From contig NZ_JAUYNV010000006.1 of the NCBI RefSeq assembly GCF_030698125.1, forward strand, positions 124,001 through 188,000: a stretch of 64,000 nt of DNA. The letters are read 5' to 3'. The translations under genes were made by a program, and so were the position numbers. This DNA comes from Methyloversatilis sp. GTDB taxonomy: Bacteria; Pseudomonadota; Gammaproteobacteria; Burkholderiales; Rhodocyclaceae. Under the pieces are notes generated by a model. That model did no database searches, was not told the DNA's origin, and saw only the letters and a program-made list of their open reading frames with translations. Below, piece by piece: positions 9,714-23,002 of this stretch (positions within the stretch are counted from its first letter, which is position 1; each line of letters starts with the position of its first letter).

Positions 9714-10595
9714 ATGGCATCCGGAACCGAACTGACGCACGCCGCTCCCACCGCGGGCGAGTACATCGCCCACCACCTCACGTTTCTGAACAATTCCGGC
9801 GAAATGCAGGCCAACCTGATTGATTTCGGGTTGTACAACGTCGATACGCTGTTCTATTCGATCGTGCTCGGCCTGCTGACGGTGTTCCTGTTGCACCGCG
9901 CCGCTGCCAAGGCCACGTCGGGCGTTCCGGGCCGTTTCCAGGCCGCTGTCGAAATCCTCGTTGAAATGGTTGCCGATCAGGCCAAGGGCATGATCCACAG
10001 TGAAGAGTCGCGTCGCTTCGTGGCGCCGCTCGCGCTGACCGTATTCATCTGGATCTTCTTCATGAATGCGATGGACCTGCTGCCGGTCGATCTGCTGCCG
10101 CGCATCTGGGAAGGCGTCTATTCCGCTGCAGGTCACGATCCGCATCACGCCTACATGCGCGTCGTGCCGACCGCCGACATCAATGCAACGATGGGCATGT
10201 CGATTGCCGTATTGCTGCTGTGCCTGTACTACAACGTAAAGATCAAGGGTGCCGGCGGCTGGTTCCACGAATTGATTTCGGCTCCGTTCGGCAACCACAT
10301 CCTGCTGGCGCCGTTCAACTTCGCGATGAACGTCATCGAATTCCTCGCGAAGACCGTCTCGCACGGCATGCGGTTGTTCGGCAACATGTTTGCAGGCGAA
10401 CTCATTTTCATGCTGATCGCGCTGATGGGTGGCGCATGGACCGGCATGAACGCACCGAGCATCCTGCTCGCCGCCGGCCATTTCGTTGCCGGCCTGTCCT
10501 GGGCGATCTTTCACATCCTGGTGATCACGCTGCAGGCATTCATTTTCATGATGCTGACGCTGGTGTACATCGGCCAGGCGCATGACGGTCACTGA
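9714..10595 (+). CDS. atpB: ATP synthase F0 subunit a
   Basis: MASGTELTHAAPTAGEYIAHHL...SHGMRLFGNMFAGELIFMLI. Confidence 0.97.
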   Translation: MASGTELTHAAPTAGEYIAHHLTFLNNSGEMQANLIDFGLYNVDTLFYSIVLGLLTVFLLHRAAAKATSGVPGRFQAAVEILVEMVADQAKGMIHSEESRRFVAPLALTVFIWIFFMNAMDLLPVDLLPRIWEGVYSAAGHDPHHAYMRVVPTADINATMGMSIAVLLLCLYYNVKIKGAGGWFHELISAPFGNHILLAPFNFAMNVIEFLAKTVSHGMRLFGNMFAGELIFMLIALMGGAWTGMNAPSILLAAGHFVAGLSWAIFHILVITLQAFIFMMLTLVYIGQAHDGH

Positions 10596-10641
10596 TTTGC
10601 TGTTCATCAGGTTGTCGTAGTTTTTTAATTTTTATCATTAA

Positions 10642-10887
<246 letters not shown>

Positions 10888-10932
10888 GACAGGCAACCGC
10901 CCCAACACCGACTCATTGAAGGGAAAGTTGCC

Positions 10933-11406
10933 GTGAATCTGAACGCAACGCTCATCATCCAGCTCGTGGTGTTCCTGTCGTTCGTGTGGTTTACGAAGAA
11001 TTTCGTATGGCCGCCCATCGTCAAGGCACTCGACGAGCGTGCGAAGAAGGTCGCTGACGGACTGGCTGCTGCGGACAAGGCAAAGGCCGATCTGGCCAAT
11101 GCCGAGAAGCGCTCGATGGAAGAGCTGCGCTCCGCGCGCGAATCTGCCGCCGAGCTCCGCGCAGGCGCCGAAAAGCAGGCCGGCAAGCTGGTCGAGGATG
11201 CTCGCGCGGAAGCCAATCGCATCATCGCCGCCGCCCGCGAAGCCGCGACCACCGAAGCCGGTGCCGCTGCCCAGAAGGCCAAGGACGCATTGCGCGATCA
11301 GGTGGCAGCGCTTGCCGTCGCCGGTGCCGAACGCATCCTGCGTCGCGAAATCAACGCTCAAACCCACGCCGATCTGCTCTCCAACCTGAAACAGGAATTG
11401 AGCTGA
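10933..11406 (+). CDS. atpF: ATP synthase F0 subunit b
   Basis: GTG start; N-terminal TM then long coiled coil; operon position. Confidence 0.96.
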   Translation: MNLNATLIIQLVVFLSFVWFTKNFVWPPIVKALDERAKKVADGLAAADKAKADLANAEKRSMEELRSARESAAELRAGAEKQAGKLVEDARAEANRIIAAAREAATTEAGAAAQKAKDALRDQVAALAVAGAERILRREINAQTHADLLSNLKQELS

Positions 11407-11410
11407 CACC

Positions 11411-11947
11411 ATGGCAGAGAACGTCACCATCGCGCGACCATACGCTGAAGCCGCTTTCCAGCTCGCCAGGGAAGCCGGTGCGCTGTCTGCCTGGGCCGAT
11501 GCGCTGGGCTGCATGGCGGCCGCAGCGTCCGACCCGGCCGTTCGCCAGCTGTTGTCCGATCCCACCCGCACGTCCGTGGATCGCGGCTTCCTGTTCCTCG
11601 CTGCAGTTCCGGGCGAGCTGACCGACGAGCACCGCAGCTTCGTGCGCGTACTGGCCCAGAACAACAGGCTGTCGCTGCTGCCCGAGGTGTGCGAGCAGTT
11701 TGTCAGCCTGAAGAACGATCACGAGCTCAATGCCGTGGCCTACGTCAGTTCGGCCTTTCCGATGGACGACGCCACCGTGGCGCGTCTGCTGGCCGATCTG
11801 GAACCGCGTTTCGGCCGTCGCCTCGAGGCGAGGGTGAGCATCGATCCGGAATTGATCGGCGGTGTGAAGGTTGCGGTCGGTGACGAAGTGATCGACGCCT
11901 CGGTCCGCGGCAAGCTTGCCGCCATGGCCACTGCGCTACAGAACTAG
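11411..11947 (+). CDS. atpH: ATP synthase F1 subunit delta
   Basis: [19 protein letters not shown]...[25 protein letters not shown]. Confidence 0.97.
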   Translation: MAENVTIARPYAEAAFQLAREAGALSAWADALGCMAAAASDPAVRQLLSDPTRTSVDRGFLFLAAVPGELTDEHRSFVRVLAQNNRLSLLPEVCEQFVSLKNDHELNAVAYVSSAFPMDDATVARLLADLEPRFGRRLEARVSIDPELIGGVKVAVGDEVIDASVRGKLAAMATALQN

Positions 11948-11957
11948 GAGTTTTTTG

Positions 11958-13496
<1,539 letters not shown>

Positions 13497-13517
13497 GCGC
13501 GCGGACCGGAGATAACC

Positions 13518-14387
13518 ATGGCCAGCGGAAAAGAAATCCGTACCAAGATCAAGAGCGTGCAAAACACGAAGAAGATCACCAAGGCGATGGAGATGGTGGC
13601 TGCATCCAAGATGCGCAAGGCGCAGGACAGGATGCGGGCTGCCCGCCCCTACGCCGACACGATCCGTCGTCTTGCCGCCAATCTGTCCGCCGCCACCGCC
13701 AGCGAGTACAAGCACCCCTTCCTCGCGACCGTCGGTCAGATCAAGCGCGTCGGCGTCATCGTCGTCACGACCGACAAGGGTCTGTGCGGCGGCATGAACA
13801 CCAATGTGCTGCGCCTTGCCCTGAATTCGATGAAGGAATGGGAAGCGAAGGGCGCAACCGAAATCCGCGTTGCCGCTATCGGCAACAAGGGTCTGGGTTT
13901 CATGCAGCGCATGGGCGCCAAGGTGGTGTCGCAGGCAACGCAGCTGGGCGACACGCCGCACCTGGAAAAGCTGATCGGCACCGTCAAGGTGATGATCGAT
14001 GCCTTCCAGGCCGGCGAGCTCGACGCGGTGTACATGTCCTTCACCCGCTTCATCAACACGATGAAGCAGGAGCCGGTGATGGAGCAGCTGCTGCCGCTGA
14101 CCGGTGATCGCCTCGGTACGCCGCAGGGCACGTGGGATTACCTGTACGAGCCGGACCCGCAGGTGGTGATCGATGAATTGCTCGTCCGTTACGTCGAGGC
14201 GCTGGTGTATCAGTCAGTGGCCGAGAACATGGCGTCCGAACAGAGCGCGCGCATGGTGGCCATGAAGGCGGCCTCCGACAATGCGGGCAATGTCATCGGC
14301 GAATTGCAGCTGGTCTATAACAAGACCCGCCAGGCGGCGATCACGAAGGAGCTGTCCGAAATCGTCGGCGGCGCCGCTGCAGTCTGA
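13518..14387 (+). CDS. atpG: ATP synthase F1 subunit gamma
   Basis: [36 protein letters not shown]...[24 protein letters not shown]. Confidence 0.98.
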   Translation: MASGKEIRTKIKSVQNTKKITKAMEMVAASKMRKAQDRMRAARPYADTIRRLAANLSAATASEYKHPFLATVGQIKRVGVIVVTTDKGLCGGMNTNVLRLALNSMKEWEAKGATEIRVAAIGNKGLGFMQRMGAKVVSQATQLGDTPHLEKLIGTVKVMIDAFQAGELDAVYMSFTRFINTMKQEPVMEQLLPLTGDRLGTPQGTWDYLYEPDPQVVIDELLVRYVEALVYQSVAENMASEQSARMVAMKAASDNAGNVIGELQLVYNKTRQAAITKELSEIVGGAAAV

Positions 14388-14419
14388 TCGCGCACAATGA
14401 TTTTTTGTATTGGGGATAG

Positions 14420-15826
<1,407 letters not shown>

Positions 15827-15891
15827 TGCACCGGCGTGTGCGGTGACGGGTTCGCCCGCTGCCGCACACGGGCAGCATTCACGGAGTACTT

Positions 15892-16314
15892 ATGTCCAAG
15901 ACCGTACATGTCGACGTGGTCAGCGCGGAAGAGAAGATTTTCTCCGGGCTGGCGGAATTCGTCGTGCTGCCGGGCGAAAGCGGCGAACTGGGCATCCTGC
16001 CCGGCCACACGCCGCTGATCACGCGCATCCGCCCGGGCGAAGTGCGCATCAAGTTGCCGAACCAGGACGCCGAAGAATTCGTGTTCGTGGCCGGTGGCAT
16101 GCTCGAAGTGCAGCCGGGTCTGGTGACCGTGCTGGCAGACACCGCGATCCGCGGCGCCGATCTCGATGAAGCGAAGGCGCTGGGTGCCAAGAAGCTGGCA
16201 GAGGAAGCGCTGGCGAACCGTAATGCCACGATGGATTACGCGGCAGCGCAGGCGGAACTCGCTTCCGCCGTCGCCCAGCTCGCGGCGATCCAGAAGCTGC
16301 GCAAGCGCCACTGA
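15892..16314 (+). CDS. atpC: ATP synthase F1 subunit epsilon
   Basis: [44 protein letters not shown]. Confidence 0.97.
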   Translation: MSKTVHVDVVSAEEKIFSGLAEFVVLPGESGELGILPGHTPLITRIRPGEVRIKLPNQDAEEFVFVAGGMLEVQPGLVTVLADTAIRGADLDEAKALGAKKLAEEALANRNATMDYAAAQAELASAVAQLAAIQKLRKRH

Positions 16315-16339
16315 GCGTTCTGGCAGTGCAAGACACGGG

Positions 16340-16365
16340 AAAGGCAGACTTCGGTCTGCCTTTTT
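16340..16365 (+). terminator. Rho-independent terminator after atpC
   Basis: AAAGGCAGAC-TTCG-GTCTGCCTTTTTC inverted repeat with UUCG tetraloop and T-tract. Confidence 0.85.
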
Positions 16366-16396
16366 CGTTTCAGGCATCCATTTGTTCCGGCGCAGA

Positions 16397-17887
16397 ATGC
16401 CTACCATGGCTTCGCCTTCGCATGATCTGCTGATCGTCGGCGCCGGCATCAATGGTGCCGGGATTGCGCGCGATGCCGCGTTGCGGGGCTTGTCTGTCGT
16501 CGTCTGCGACCGCGGCGACATTGCCGGTGCCACCTCTTCGGCGTCGACGAAACTGATCCACGGCGGCATCCGCTATCTGGAACAGGCTGCGTTCGGGCTG
16601 GTGCGCGAATCCCTGCGCGAGCGCGAAATTCTCGGGCGCATCGCGGCCCACCTCGTGCGCCCTCAGCGTTTCATCGTGCCGCACACAGGCGAGCGGCCGG
16701 CCTGGATGCTGGCGCTCGGCCTCAGCTTGTACGATCTGCTTGCCGGCCGTCGCAGCCTGCCGGCATCGCAACGTTTGCCGCCGGACTTTCCGCTGCTGCG
16801 TGAGCTTGATCTGCCGGTCACCGGCTCCCACGCGTACTTCGACCTCTGGGTGGACGACGCCCGCCTGACGCTGACCAATCTGAAGGATGCGCGCGCGCAC
16901 GGCGCGGAGGTGCTGCCCCGGCATGCGTTGGTCGCCGTGAGCGCCGACCCGACATCGGGCTGGCGCTGTGAGCTGTCCGGGCGCGCCGGCAGGCGTGAGA
17001 TTCACGCGCGTTGCGTGGTCAATGTCGCCGGACCATGGGTCGGCGAAGTGGAACAACTGCGGGGTGTGCCATCGCCGCCGTTGAGACTGGTGCAGGGGAC
17101 CCACATTCTGCTGCCCCGGCTGCATGCCGGAGACGACGCGTGGTTGCTGCAACAACCCGATCGGCGCGTGGTGTTCGTCATCCCGTGGGACGCGCATTCG
17201 CATCTGGTCGGGACGACCGAAACGGAACTGGCTTCTCCGTCCGCACTGGGTGCAACCGCCGCTGAACTCGAATACTTGCTGTCGGCAATCCAGCGCGCCT
17301 TCGGGCGGCGTCTGCACACCGATGACATCCAGTGGGCGTTCAGCGGCATGAGACCGCTGATCGGTGGTGACGGGAAGGATGCCCGCACGGCGAGCCGCGA
17401 ATATCGACTGTCGCTTGAGGCAACGGACCGTCGGCGGGCCTGGCTCACCGTACAGGGCGGAAAGCTCACGACCTACAGGCGATTGGCCGAGACAGCAGTT
17501 GATCTGCTGACGGGTCCGCTCGGCCGTACCGCCCGTTCATCGACCGCTGAACGGTGCCTGCCCGGGTCCGGCCCCGCAGGTTCCGCAGCGCTCGCTGACT
17601 TGAAGCGGAAGGCAGGCGTCATCCCGAAGGAATGGATTGACGCGCTGTGGCAACGTCACGGCACCCTGACTGCGCAGCTGATCGTCAATCACGCCAGTGG
17701 GGCAGGCGGCGCCGGCCGCGATTTCGGTGGTGGCCTGTTCGAGGCGGAGGCGCGCTGGTGTGCTGAACACGAGTGGGCGACGGAGGCCGACGACGTCATG
17801 TGGCGTCGCACCCGATGCGGCGTGCGGATGACGCCCGCACAGCGGGCTGCATTTTCCTTGTGGTGGAGTGCTCAGCCCTTCGTCTGA
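16397..17887 (+). CDS. glpD: Glycerol-3-phosphate dehydrogenase (FAD-dependent)
   Basis: DLLIVGAGINGAGIARDAALRGLSVVVCDRGDIAGATSSASTKLIHGGIRYLE. Confidence 0.93.
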   Translation: MPTMASPSHDLLIVGAGINGAGIARDAALRGLSVVVCDRGDIAGATSSASTKLIHGGIRYLEQAAFGLVRESLREREILGRIAAHLVRPQRFIVPHTGERPAWMLALGLSLYDLLAGRRSLPASQRLPPDFPLLRELDLPVTGSHAYFDLWVDDARLTLTNLKDARAHGAEVLPRHALVAVSADPTSGWRCELSGRAGRREIHARCVVNVAGPWVGEVEQLRGVPSPPLRLVQGTHILLPRLHAGDDAWLLQQPDRRVVFVIPWDAHSHLVGTTETELASPSALGATAAELEYLLSAIQRAFGRRLHTDDIQWAFSGMRPLIGGDGKDARTASREYRLSLEATDRRRAWLTVQGGKLTTYRRLAETAVDLLTGPLGRTARSSTAERCLPGSGPAGSAALADLKRKAGVIPKEWIDALWQRHGTLTAQLIVNHASGAGGAGRDFGGGLFEAEARWCAEHEWATEADDVMWRRTRCGVRMTPAQRAAFSLWWSAQPFV

Positions 17888-18465
17888 GCCCTGCGTTCGA
17901 GCAGCTCGATCCGCTTCTGCAGACGGGAATAATCGTCCCGCAAGGTATCCACACCCGACGCGAACGCAGCGGACGCCGCGGGGCGGATCAGCATCTGTAC
18001 CTCATCGGCGACGTATTCCGAACCGGCACTGGCAAATCGCTTCGCCAGATCCCTGCCGGAGGACAACAGTGAGCGCGCACTGCCCACCATGCGCTCGGCC
18101 GCCACATCGCCGACGACGCGGCTGAAATCTTCGGCGGCATCCCAGCGCAGCGAACGCAGCACCTGTCCAAGTGTTTCCGCCAGCGCAGCGTCGCCTTCGA
18201 TGCGCGCCTCGCGCAGTACGCCTTCACCTTGGTGCGGCAGGCGCAGCAGCGCGTCCGCGGGCAGACGCAGGGTGACGGACGGGGTGCTGTCAGCCGACAC
18301 GGCCAGCGTGCCATCAGGTGCGATGGCGAACGCCACAGCGACCTCTCCGACCGCCAGCCGCGCGTGGCGGCCGGCATGCAGGGACAATCTTTCCTGCGCG
18401 CCCGGCGTCTGGCCAAGCAGGTGGTTGAGTACCGTCAGTACAGTCGCAGCGAGCAAGGCGCTCAT
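17872..18465 (-). CDS. SCP2 sterol-binding domain protein, UbiJ-like
   Basis: 197 aa; SCP2-like layout with C-terminal coiled coil (LRDDYSRLQKRIELLERR); near ubiE. Confidence 0.75.
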   Translation of the reverse strand: MSALLAATVLTVLNHLLGQTPGAQERLSLHAGRHARLAVGEVAVAFAIAPDGTLAVSADSTPSVTLRLPADALLRLPHQGEGVLREARIEGDAALAETLGQVLRSLRWDAAEDFSRVVGDVAAERMVGSARSLLSSGRDLAKRFASAGSEYVADEVQMLIRPAASAAFASGVDTLRDDYSRLQKRIELLERRAQTKG

Positions 18466-18472
18466 CCCCCGC

Positions 18473-19372
18473 TTATTCCATCTGCTGGATGCCGGCAATG
18501 AGCCAGCCGCGGTCACCCGACACGGGCTTGGACAGGTGCCACACTTCATCGAACGATTCCGGCGACGCGTCAGCCTGTTCGCGAATCAAACCGTAGAAGC
18601 GCACGCTGGCGACGTACTGTGTGTCTTCGGTGCTGACATCGAGCAGCACGGCTTCGACCTGCACCACATCGGTGGATTGCGGCTCGCTGCCGCGTTCCTG
18701 GATCTGCATGCGGATTTCGGCAAACACTTCCGGCGTCGTGAAGCTGCGGATGTCCTCGACATCTCCGGCATCGTTCGCGGCCTGGAGGCGCACGAAGTTC
18801 AGCTTGGCCTGGCGCAGGAAGCCGGCTACATCGAAATCGGCCGGAATGTGCGTCGGCGTGGTTGTCGCTGCGGTCGCTGCAGCGGACCCACCGGCAGCCG
18901 GCGCGTCAAAGGGCTGAGCCTGCGGCGGTGCGTAAGCCGGACGACCGGCGGCGGCGGCCGCGTACTGCATGCCCGGCTGCGGAGCCGGCGACTTGCGGCG
19001 TGCAAACACGCGCCACAGCACCAGCGCGCCGACGACCAGCAGCGCAATCATCATGAAGGATGCGAGTTCTTCACCGAATCCGAGGTGCGACGCCAGTGCG
19101 GCCAGGCCGATGCCGGCGGCCAGACCGGCCAGCGGACCCATCCACGAACGCTTCGCCGGTTGCGCGGCGGCGCCAGCTGCGGCCGCACCCGACTGTTGCG
19201 TGGCCGACGACGTGTTCTGTGCCGGCGCCGGCGTGGCGTCGCGCTTCATCACCGACGAATCGCGCTGCGATCCGAACGACTTGCTGCCGCCGAGCCGCTT
19301 GGCTTCGGCTTCGTAGGTCATGCCGCCGAAACTGATGACGGTGGCAAAAAGCATCAGCAGGAACTTCTTCAT
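18473..19372 (-). CDS. Tim44-like domain membrane protein
   Basis: Signal/TM N-terminus MKKFLLMLFATVISFGGMTYEAEAKRLGGSKSFGSQRDSS, GxxAGIGLAALASHLGFGEELA, C-terminal Tim44 region. Confidence 0.85.
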   Translation of the reverse strand: MKKFLLMLFATVISFGGMTYEAEAKRLGGSKSFGSQRDSSVMKRDATPAPAQNTSSATQQSGAAAAGAAAQPAKRSWMGPLAGLAAGIGLAALASHLGFGEELASFMMIALLVVGALVLWRVFARRKSPAPQPGMQYAAAAAGRPAYAPPQAQPFDAPAAGGSAAATAATTTPTHIPADFDVAGFLRQAKLNFVRLQAANDAGDVEDIRSFTTPEVFAEIRMQIQERGSEPQSTDVVQVEAVLLDVSTEDTQYVASVRFYGLIREQADASPESFDEVWHLSKPVSGDRGWLIAGIQQME

Positions 19373-19514
19373 TCTGTTGTCTCCTCGGGTAAGGCGGGAA
19401 AACGAAGCCAGTCCGGCTTCGGAATCGCTGGTCTAAAAATTAGCACACTAACAGACCGCAAGAAACGCGGAAGGTTCTGTTCTTTGTCGATGGATGGCAA
19501 AGGCGTGCAGGCGT

Positions 19515-20252
19515 TCAGAGCTTGAAGCCGCGGTGCAGTGCGACCACACCGGCACTCAGGTTGAAGTACTCGACCCGACCGAGGCCGGCGTCGCGCATCA
19601 TTCCGGCCAGCGTGTCCTGGTCGGGGTGCATGCGGATCGACTCGGCCAGATAGCGATAGCTGGCTTCGTCTTTTGCCACCTGCCGGCCCAACCAGGGCAG
19701 TACCTTGAACGAGTACAGGTCGTAGACCTTTTCCAGCGGCTTGGCGACGCGCGAAAACTCAAGCACCAGCGCGCGGCCGCCCGGTTTGAGCACGCGCCGG
19801 AACTCGGCCAGCGCGCGATCCTTGTGCGTCATGTTGCGCAGACCGAAGGCAACCGTGACGCAATCAAAGTGATTGTCCGGGAAGGGCAGCTTTTCGGCGT
19901 CGCACAGCAGGCTGGGCAGCAATAGCCCGGCATTGGTCAACCGGTCGCGGCCTTCGCGCAGCATGTCCGGATTGATGTCGGTGTGCCACACCTCGCCGGT
20001 TTCGCCAGCGCGCCTGGCATGCGCAATGGTCAGGTCGCCGGTACCGGCTGCCACGTCGAGCACGCGCTGCCCCGGACGCACGCCGGCCATCTGGATCGCG
20101 AAAGCCTTCCAGCCCCGGTGCAGGCCGCCGGACATCAGGTCATTCATGATGTCGTAACGTCGTGCGACCGACGAAAACACGCTCGACACGCGCTTCGCCT
20201 TCGCCGCTTCGGCGACGCGCTCGAATCCGAAATCGGTGGACGGTTCGCTCAT
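19515..20252 (-). CDS. ubiE: Ubiquinone/menaquinone biosynthesis C-methyltransferase
   Basis: [32 protein letters not shown]...[12 protein letters not shown]...[37 protein letters not shown]. Confidence 0.96.
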   Translation of the reverse strand: MSEPSTDFGFERVAEAAKAKRVSSVFSSVARRYDIMNDLMSGGLHRGWKAFAIQMAGVRPGQRVLDVAAGTGDLTIAHARRAGETGEVWHTDINPDMLREGRDRLTNAGLLLPSLLCDAEKLPFPDNHFDCVTVAFGLRNMTHKDRALAEFRRVLKPGGRALVLEFSRVAKPLEKVYDLYSFKVLPWLGRQVAKDEASYRYLAESIRMHPDQDTLAGMMRDAGLGRVEYFNLSAGVVALHRGFKL

Positions 20253-20259
20253 GCTTTGC

Positions 20260-20694
20260 TCAATGGGAGTGGCCGCAGCCACCCTTGGCTGCGGGCGGCG
20301 GCGTCAGTGCGGGATCGCGGCTGGCGCCGGCGGCATCGAGGCGGGCCAGATAGTCGGACCACAGCGCTTCCTGGTTCTCGCCCAGCAAGTACAGGTAGTC
20401 CCAGGAGTAGATACCGCTGTCGTGGCCGTCGGAAAACACCGGCTTCACCGCATATGAGCCGACCGGTTCGACGCGCGCGATATCGATGTCGCGCTTGCCC
20501 ACCTGCAGCGTCTCCTGGCCCGGCCCGTGGCCGCGTACCTCGGCCGAGGGGGAGCACACGCGGAGAAATTCGAAACTGAAGCTGAAGTGCCGGCCGTTGT
20601 CGAAACTGACGTCCATCAGCTTCGATTTTTGCTGCACCTTGATTTCGGTGGGAATCGGGGTGTCCTTGTCGAGACCGGCCATGGTTTTCCGCAT
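20260..20694 (-). CDS. DUF971 domain protein
   Basis: [46 protein letters not shown]... and His-rich tail GGCGHSH; start may instead be ATG at 20682. Confidence 0.85.
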   Translation of the reverse strand: MRKTMAGLDKDTPIPTEIKVQQKSKLMDVSFDNGRHFSFSFEFLRVCSPSAEVRGHGPGQETLQVGKRDIDIARVEPVGSYAVKPVFSDGHDSGIYSWDYLYLLGENQEALWSDYLARLDAAGASRDPALTPPPAAKGGCGHSH

Positions 20695-20838
20695 TGGAGA
20701 CGAAGAATGACGATGATACCGCGCGCCGGGCGCACTGCCGTCGTGAACGCGCATGCGGCGGGCCGGTGCTGTCACCAGATCGTCATCGTACTGAAATAGA
20801 CTTCGCAGCGATCCATCACCGGAACGACCTTCATCGTC

Positions 20839-21528
20839 ATGGCCCGCATACTCGTTGTCGAGGACGAACCGTCCATTCAGGAACTGATCAGCGTGACCCT
20901 CACGCGCACCGGCCATGATCCGCTGCGCGCGCTCGACGCCGAAACCGCGCTGCGGCTCATGCAGGCCGAACTGCCCGATCTGGTGCTGCTCGACTGGATG
21001 TTGCCCGGGCAAAGCGGCATTGATCTTGCGCGCAGGTTGCGCAGCGATGAACGCACGCGTGGCGTGCCCATCATCATGCTGACCGCGCGCGGCGACGAAC
21101 AGTCGAAAGTGACCGGACTGGAAACCGGCGCCGACGACTATGTCACCAAGCCTTTTTCGCCACGCGAACTGGCGGCCCGCATCAAGGCGGTGCTGCGCCG
21201 TCAGAAGCCGCAGGCCACCGAAGATCCGGTGGAGATCGAAGGCCTGCGCCTCGACCCGGCGACCCATCGCGTCACCGCGCGCGGCGCAGCCGTCATGCTG
21301 GGTCCGACCGAGTTCCGCCTTCTGCATTTCTTCATGACGCACGCCGAGCGTGTGCATTCGCGCGCCCAGCTGCTCGACAGCGTGTGGGGCGATCACGTAT
21401 TCGTCGAGGAGCGGACCGTGGATGTGCATATCCGTCGCCTGCGCAGCGTGCTCGAAGCGAGCGGCCACGACACGCTGATCCAGACCGTGCGTGGCAGCGG
21501 CTACAGACTGTCCTGCCAGAAGGAATAG
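20839..21528 (+). CDS. phoB: Phosphate regulon response regulator
   Basis: MARILVVEDEPSIQELISVTL...PFSPRELAARIKAVLRR...OmpR-type winged helix. Confidence 0.93.
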   Translation: MARILVVEDEPSIQELISVTLTRTGHDPLRALDAETALRLMQAELPDLVLLDWMLPGQSGIDLARRLRSDERTRGVPIIMLTARGDEQSKVTGLETGADDYVTKPFSPRELAARIKAVLRRQKPQATEDPVEIEGLRLDPATHRVTARGAAVMLGPTEFRLLHFFMTHAERVHSRAQLLDSVWGDHVFVEERTVDVHIRRLRSVLEASGHDTLIQTVRGSGYRLSCQKE

Positions 21529-21564
21529 CGCGCGATAATCCGCGAATGAACGGATCGTCCCGCC

Positions 21565-22884
21565 ATGCGTGAATTCTGGTTTCGCGTCCTGCTGCGCGCG
21601 GTACTGGTCGGCGCCTGCGTGCTGACCGGGCTGATCGCCGGGTCGCTCGTGTTCGGGTTGGCGCTGGCGGTAGGTGTGCTGCTGGCGGGCAGCCTGCGCG
21701 ACCAGTACGAAATAGGCCGCTTCGATCACTGGCTCAATTCGACCGTCGATACGGCGCTGCCCGATGGCGCCGGTCAGTGGGAATTCCTGTTCGCCAAGCT
21801 GGCGCGGCGCGAGCGCAACGCGCGACATCTGCGCGAAGACCTGCGCAGCCGGCTCGAACGCATGCGCGAAGCCAGTCGTGCAATGCCCGACGGCACGCTG
21901 ATCATGTCGCGCGACGAGGTGATCGAGTGGCTGAATCCGATGGCCGAGCAGCATCTCGGTCTCGACGGGCAACGCGATGTCGGCAGTTCGCTGCTCAACT
22001 TGCTGCGTCAGCCGGAGTTCGCCGGCTACCTGCAATCGGGCGACTACACCGAGCCCCTGTCGATGCCTTCGCCGCGCCAGCCCGGCCGCACGCTGCAGAT
22101 TCGCGTGGTGGCCTTTGGCGACGAGCAGAAGCTGCTGCTGTCGCGCGACATCACGCAGCTCGAAAAGCTCGAAACGATGCGGCGCGACTTCGTTGCCAAC
22201 GTGTCACACGAAATGAAGACCCCGCTGACGGTGATTCACGGCTTCCTCGAAACGCTGGAGGACGCGCTGCCCGAACTGCCGCACGAACAGGCGCTGTCCT
22301 TCATCGCGATGGCGCAGCAGCAGTCGGTGCGCATGCAGCGTCTGGTCGATGACCTGTTGACGCTGTCGGCGCTGGAAACCGATGCGCCGATGGCGGAAGA
22401 AGCGGTCGACATGCGCAATCTGCTCGATATCGTGATGATCGAAACACGTGCGCTGTCAGGCGGGCGGCACGAGGTGCTGCTCGAACTGGACAGCCCGCCC
22501 GGCGCGGTCACCGGCTGCGCGCGCGATCTGCGCAGCGCGCTCGGCAATCTGGCCAGCAACGCGGTGCGCTACACGCCGGATGGCGGTCAGGTGCGACTGG
22601 GCTGGACGGTGGTCGACGGCTGCGGCGTTTTCTCGGTCGAAGACAACGGGATCGGCATCGATGCGCAGCACATTCCGCGCCTGACCGAACGCTTTTATCG
22701 AGTCGATCGTGGCCGGTCGCGCGAAACCGGCGGCACCGGTCTGGGCCTCGCCATCGTCAAGCACGTGCTCGAACGCCACCAGGCGACGCTGAATGTCGTC
22801 AGCGAACCGGGCAAGGGCAGTTGCTTCACCGTGCGCTTTCCGGCCCGGCGCACATTGAAACCCATGCAGGCGGTGGCCGCCTAG
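21565..22884 (+). CDS. phoR: Phosphate regulon sensor histidine kinase
   Basis: N-terminal TMs, PAS region, RRDFVANVSHEMKTPLTVIHGFLETL H-box, FYRVDRGRSRETGGTGLGLAIVKH. Confidence 0.93.
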   Translation: MREFWFRVLLRAVLVGACVLTGLIAGSLVFGLALAVGVLLAGSLRDQYEIGRFDHWLNSTVDTALPDGAGQWEFLFAKLARRERNARHLREDLRSRLERMREASRAMPDGTLIMSRDEVIEWLNPMAEQHLGLDGQRDVGSSLLNLLRQPEFAGYLQSGDYTEPLSMPSPRQPGRTLQIRVVAFGDEQKLLLSRDITQLEKLETMRRDFVANVSHEMKTPLTVIHGFLETLEDALPELPHEQALSFIAMAQQQSVRMQRLVDDLLTLSALETDAPMAEEAVDMRNLLDIVMIETRALSGGRHEVLLELDSPPGAVTGCARDLRSALGNLASNAVRYTPDGGQVRLGWTVVDGCGVFSVEDNGIGIDAQHIPRLTERFYRVDRGRSRETGGTGLGLAIVKHVLERHQATLNVVSEPGKGSCFTVRFPARRTLKPMQAVAA

Positions 22885-23002
22885 GTTGTCGCAGGGCTCG
22901 CCCCGGCGGATTCCACATGGTCAATCGGCCATGCGGGCGGCGGGCGGTGAGGTTTTTGTGGCAGCGGCGTCCTCGCCGCTCCCGCACGGATCGCACCGCC
23001 GG

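Noticed and set aside
18089-19525. 478-aa plus-strand ORF
   Set aside because: Antisense to ubiJ-like and Tim44-like genes.
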